In this document: positions 60,104-64,000 of the stretch, piece after piece
How the letters are laid out: each line of letters starts with the position of its first letter
Numbering within the stretch: position 1 is the first letter of the stretch
From: Paulinella micropora
Taxonomy: Eukaryota; Cercozoa; Imbricatea; Euglyphida
Length of the DNA stretch: 64,000 bases
Assembly (NCBI GenBank): GCA_009731375.1
Contig: BJOX01000119.1
Span: 12,832-76,831 of the forward strand
Reading direction: 5' to 3'
The notes under the pieces: generated by a model
What the model was told of the DNA's origin: nothing
Database searches by the model: none
The model's input: only the letters and a program-made list of their open reading frames with translations
Program-made: the position numbers and the translations under genes

Positions 60104-61402
60104 CCGTCCCTTGTCCACAAATTTACCGTAACATGCGTGTTTCACGGGAAATCGGGGCAAAAGGTCACGGTAATCTTAAGTGGGGAAAAGGCAATGGTTG
60201 ATCTTTTCTAAAAAGATCTTTGACTTAATCGTTTGAAATCATTTCTGAACGGAATCGAAAACTTATGACTAGTCACGTGGACGGTCAGTGAAGTCGAAAC
60301 GTCGTGCAGAGGAGAATCTAACCTATGTATGTTCAACTTGTGACCGGTCAAAAAGAGTGAATCCAATTATAATATCAACGGTAAAGGATTTGGCCGATCG
60401 TTAAGATGCTCACTCTGATACTCAGCTGGTTAAGCATAATCTCAGTGACCTCTGAGGTAGGAAGTTAATATATACTTGGTCGGCTCGTGTCCGCTCCAGC
60501 ACCTGACACAACAAAAAATAACGATAAAAACAACGTTTATTAAAATAAAGTTAAAAAATAATAATAAAAGTATAAAAAAATTTAAAAAATAAAAAATAAA
60601 ATAAAGTAAAAAAATTAAAAAAAATAATAAAAATCAGAAAGGTAGCATCGCACTACCTCAGGCTGCCAGTATATGCTGCCTCTCCCGAAAGCATTTGAAA
60701 GTTTTGCAACGTACCTGTAGCATGACTCCTCCTTTTGACGACTGGTTTGTTGACCCAAGGCTTTCCCACTGTATATATGTTCTACAGTAACTCCATTTAT
60801 AACTCCTACAGATACGACCCGGGTTCAATTTCTAAAATTCTTTTCTGCACGACACTGTCTACCACAGCGGTTAACGTTTGTTAGGCTTTCTGTTCAAGCA
60901 TTAGTATCTTGGTCTTGGTCATGAGTTTAAACTGTACCAACTTATGTTCGTTAGCGCACCCTTCTTACTTCATAAATTCAAAGAGTCTCCATCTCTGATT
61001 TTGCCTGTCTTCCAGGCTTTCTCTTTTTTACGCACTTTTAATAATATAATACTTGCCAGTTGTAGGAATCAGTGGGAAGCGTAAGAATAAAATAGAAGTC
61101 TTTCCTACCTGTTCAATTTTCCTTCTTTATCCTCTCTCTTGCCTTTGATATTCAGATTTTCACTTTTCCACTCAAAAACAGTAAAATGTCTCTTGTCGTT
61201 GCGCGTTGATGATCTCTTGTCGTTGCTGCACGACGTTCGACTTCACTAACTAGTTTTCGATTTCGTTCAGGAATGACTTCAAACTATTAATTCAAAGTTT
61301 TTTACAAAACATTAACTATTGCCTTTTTTCCACAATCTATTACCTTTTCCCCTGATTTCAGTGAACACGCATGTGCGGTAAATTTGTGGACAAGGAAACA
61401 GA
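60104..61402. mobile_element. element with about 200-bp terminal inverted repeats
   Basis: 60105-60316 and 61215-61400 are imperfect inverted copies. Shared outer block TTGTCCACAAATTTACCG, then TGCGTGTT, a GGGGAAAAGGCAAT-like block, TTTGAAATCATTTCTGAACG-like and GTCGTGCAG at the inner end. The inside (about 900 bp) has no ORF. A foldback-type or non-autonomous DNA transposon is the simplest reading. Part of the interior is shared with 12201-12285. Confidence 0.65.
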
Positions 61403-61855
61403 CTTCCAGAGAAACGGCTGAGAAATCTTTCCCAAATGAAGTAGTTTTTGATACTTGAACATATTAGTTGGACTTGAAGCGTTCCTTCAAGTACTACACT
61501 TTCATCTTCAAGTGTCACACCTCACCAACTGACAATCTATTAATACGTTCATCGTGTTCGTACTTTGCAACCCAAGTCTGCAAACAAGTAGAAATCTACG
61601 TAAATAAACGAAGTGACCTCTCAGCTATTTACTGATATTTCACCTGCTCTCAGGAGTCAGGACTTTATGCAGCCATAGAGAGCTACTACTACTTGCTGCT
61701 ACAACTACTGCTACTACGGGAACGAAGCGGAAAAGATCAGTCCCAGGGGAAAAAATTGAAGAAAAGGTCCCAAGAAGAGCAGATTCTGAGCAAGAAACAA
61801 AAACAGGTGAAGGAAACATCCCAAGACAAAATCTGAGACAGATAGAGAGAGATAG

Positions 61856-61899
<44 letters not shown>

Positions 61900-62012
61900 A
61901 AATAGAGAAAAAGAGAGGAAGAAAGAGAAAGAAAGAGAAAGAAAGAGAAAGAAAGAGAGAGAGAGAGAGAGAAAGAGAGAGAAAGAGAGTTAGTGAGAGA
62001 AGGAGAGAAAGA

Positions 62013-62059
<47 letters not shown>

Positions 62060-62111
62060 CAAATATATACATGCTCACAAACACGTATATAAGACAAATA
62101 CACATACACAC

Positions 62112-62142
<31 letters not shown>

Positions 62143-62800
62143 TGCCGGTTCGATGTCAAAAGAATATATTTATTGATGCCTATCCTTTTACTCAACCGAA
62201 TTCAACAACTTCGCCAGTAACCCAGTCTTCTTCACTTATATAAATAAAGATCAAAGATCGGGTGGGAAAATGTGGGAGACTAGCGAAGCCCAAAAACAAC
62301 CAAGGCAAACACCAGCCAATTCCCGTTGTCCGGTCTAACGATAATATATTCTGACCTAAAAAGGATAACGGACCTTTTTAGTAATATTATCATTATCCGA
62401 TTGAGAGTGTTATTAATACGAACAATCTCTTATTTTGTCTGAACCGACACGGGGTATTATTAAAGTAGCACATATTTACCTATCTGCGCCTACAGTCCCC
62501 CTCCCCGGTTTATACCGATAACCCCTATTGATTAGGAGTAGAGAGGTAAATGTGAGCGGTAGGAATATGTGGGCTGTCGAGATTTGGCTCGAGGTTGATG
62601 GCTTCTCTTCCTTCTTGGAATCAGATAGGCGATTGAAGGAAGGAAATGTTTCTGTAGGCGTTACTCCGAACGATTTGGATTTGGGAACATATGCGAAATT
62701 CGAATTTGATTTCGAATTTAATTATCAAATTTGAATTTTGAATTTCGCTCTACACCTCCCCCCCCCCCTGATGACTTTTGTCATCCAAATGTGAGGAGTA
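61403..62800. other. non-coding interval with (GA)n and (CA)n
   Basis: (GA)n/(GAAA)n at 61840-62060, (CA)n at 62098-62140, the rest unique. A C-run at 62757-62769. No ORF I recognise. Confidence 0.7.
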
Positions 62801-62865
62801 ACTTATTTTAGTCTGGCTCTCCCGATTGGTCGGGTTCCCTGGCTGGGATAAAGGTACAACTGTCG

Positions 62866-63173
62866 TGGAGATGCAGTATGCTCCCACAATGGAGCTTTTG
62901 GCCGCTACATTGCGGATGCGTACCCTCACAGCGTGTCTCGGGCTTGGGTGGAGCTGAGGTTCGGTAGTTGCTACCTCGTCCGTTCTGGCCTTTCTCTGGC
63001 GACCAGATCGGCAAAAGTACCACTATCAGCGCGCCCTTATTGACAGTCCCTGAGCGTCCCCAATTGGATGGGATCTCCTCATGACCTTGACATGGCTGGT
63101 ATGGAGTTGCAGTATGCTCCCACATTCGAGCTTTTTGCCGCTAGAATGTGGATGCATACCCTCGCAGCGCATT
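62866..63173 (+). repeat. two diverged copies of a roughly 75-bp segment
   Basis: 62866-62935 and 63101-63170 share GCAGTATGCTCCCACA, GAGCTTTT, GCCGCTA and ATGCGTACCCTC/ATGCATACCCTC blocks. Function unknown. Confidence 0.65.
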
Positions 63174-63436
63174 AGGATTCCCTTATTGGACAGAAGGCAA
63201 TCGGGCCTGGATAGGAGTCCACCTATGAACAAATTTGTTAGCTATATGTGGGTAACAAACTTGCCCGTAGGTCGTCCATTTGTTGGAATGAACGGGCGCT
63301 TTGCCAGTCTAGATGTTTGTTTCGTTTTTGGTGTCCTCGGTGGAATTTTTGTAAAAAAAATATACAATTGTATAGAGCCAGCTTGAAGTTATTTTTGGAA
63401 GTGTCTAGGAAAGTATACAACCCCTATTGGAGGGTC

Positions 63437-64000
63437 TCAAAACACATCTCTCTCGTCTGCCTCCACGTATCGGATGAAATCGTCCTCTGTGCTGGACTGG
63501 GAGGATGAGCGGTACCGCTCCTCTGGTTGGTCGAGGGGTGGGACGTCGCGCTCGTGATCGAGTTGGATGCGGATCGTCTGCCGTTCGTCGTTAGATAGTT
63601 CGAGCGGTCGGATTGACGACCGTGGCTGGTCGTACTCAGGGTATAGCCGTAGCATTATGTCCCCGAGTTTATATTCGTACACTTGCTCCCACTGTGGGTA
63701 ACAGTGTCGAGAGTGGTATATATAGTCCAATGGCTTTGTAGCTTTGTGCCATCTGAACTCTTCGTCTTGCACCGCGCTGTCCCACTCTGGACGAGCGTGA
63801 TAACGGAAGTTTCGATCCCACCTCTCCGCCCAGGATTGGAGGCGTTGAGGATCGGTTGGGCGGGCGTTGTCGCGGTCCAGCAAGACATTGAGTAGGTATC
63901 CATGGCCGTTTCGGAACAGACGATAGCGAACGGCTATGAGCCATACCGCCATGTGTTCTTGTTGAAAACGGAGATAATGTCTTTGCCGTAGCCTTGCCGC
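63437..64000 (-). CDS. unrecognised ORF, partial at right edge
   Basis: Open on the minus strand from the window end to a stop at 63439-63437, at least 187 codons. The first ATG in view is at 63952, but the frame continues upstream (RQRHYLRFQQEH). Trp/Tyr/Arg-rich (WAERWDRNFRYHARPEW, YIYHSRHCYPQWEQVYEY) with an acidic Ser-rich end (RSSSQSSTEDDFIRY). No motif I can assign; it could be a conserved gene's last exon or a retroelement Gag. Confidence 0.5.
   Translation of the reverse strand, partial: AARLRQRHYLRFQQEHMAVWLIAVRYRLFRNGHGYLLNVLLDRDNARPTDPQRLQSWAERWDRNFRYHARPEWDSAVQDEEFRWHKATKPLDYIYHSRHCYPQWEQVYEYKLGDIMLRLYPEYDQPRSSIRPLELSNDERQTIRIQLDHERDVPPLDQPEERYRSSSQSSTEDDFIRYVEADERDVF

Noticed and set aside
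62528-62734. 68-codon ORF with VTPNDLDLGTYAKFEFDFEF
   Set aside because: No family resemblance and no splice context; the end is palindromic AAATTCGAATTT sequence.

Overview
The window is nuclear DNA of an intron-rich eukaryote, probably an alga or related protist. The reasons are GT-AG introns, a Ty1/copia element, an APE-type LINE, and an octotricopeptide-repeat (OPR) protein of the kind that serves chloroplasts and mitochondria. I cannot name the species. More than half of the sequence is simple repeat, mostly GATA/CTAT and ATAC/GTAT tetranucleotides. There are six large gaps and five 10-N gaps.

Layout. 1-6310: a copia retrotransposon, cut by the left window edge, with pol split into three frames. 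6310-7680: a diverged tandem repeat and microsatellites. 7719-8706: a BTB/POZ gene with an apparent frameshift, followed by a Tudor-like fragment. 8707-12950: mainly non-coding, with dispersed and inverted repeats. 13841-36009 (minus): a complete 17-exon gene for a glutamate carboxypeptidase II (NAALADase/PSMA-like) type II membrane metallopeptidase, pieced together exon by exon from splice sites, phase and family motifs. A LINE (ORF 25585-30696, plus strand) sits antisense in its intron 6. 36010-41164: a satellite-filled intergenic region. 41165-59300 (plus): a 15-exon OPR protein gene whose exons add up to an uninterrupted 868-codon frame. 59301-64000: microsatellite, an approximately 1.3-kb element with about 200-bp inverted repeats, and an unrecognised partial ORF on the minus strand at the right edge.

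The most unusual signal is shared by the two large genes. Many introns are tandem arrays whose unit is the edge of the neighbouring exon, with its splice site, plus a stretch of microsatellite. One array (exon 4 of the peptidase gene) has seven copies of a whole 42-48 nt exon, most keeping both splice sites and a frame-neutral length. The tetranucleotide repeats themselves supply many splice signals: (CTAT)n runs into TAG acceptors and (GTAT)n into GTATGT donors, read in the gene's direction. Several short palindromic MITE-like elements also lie in the introns.
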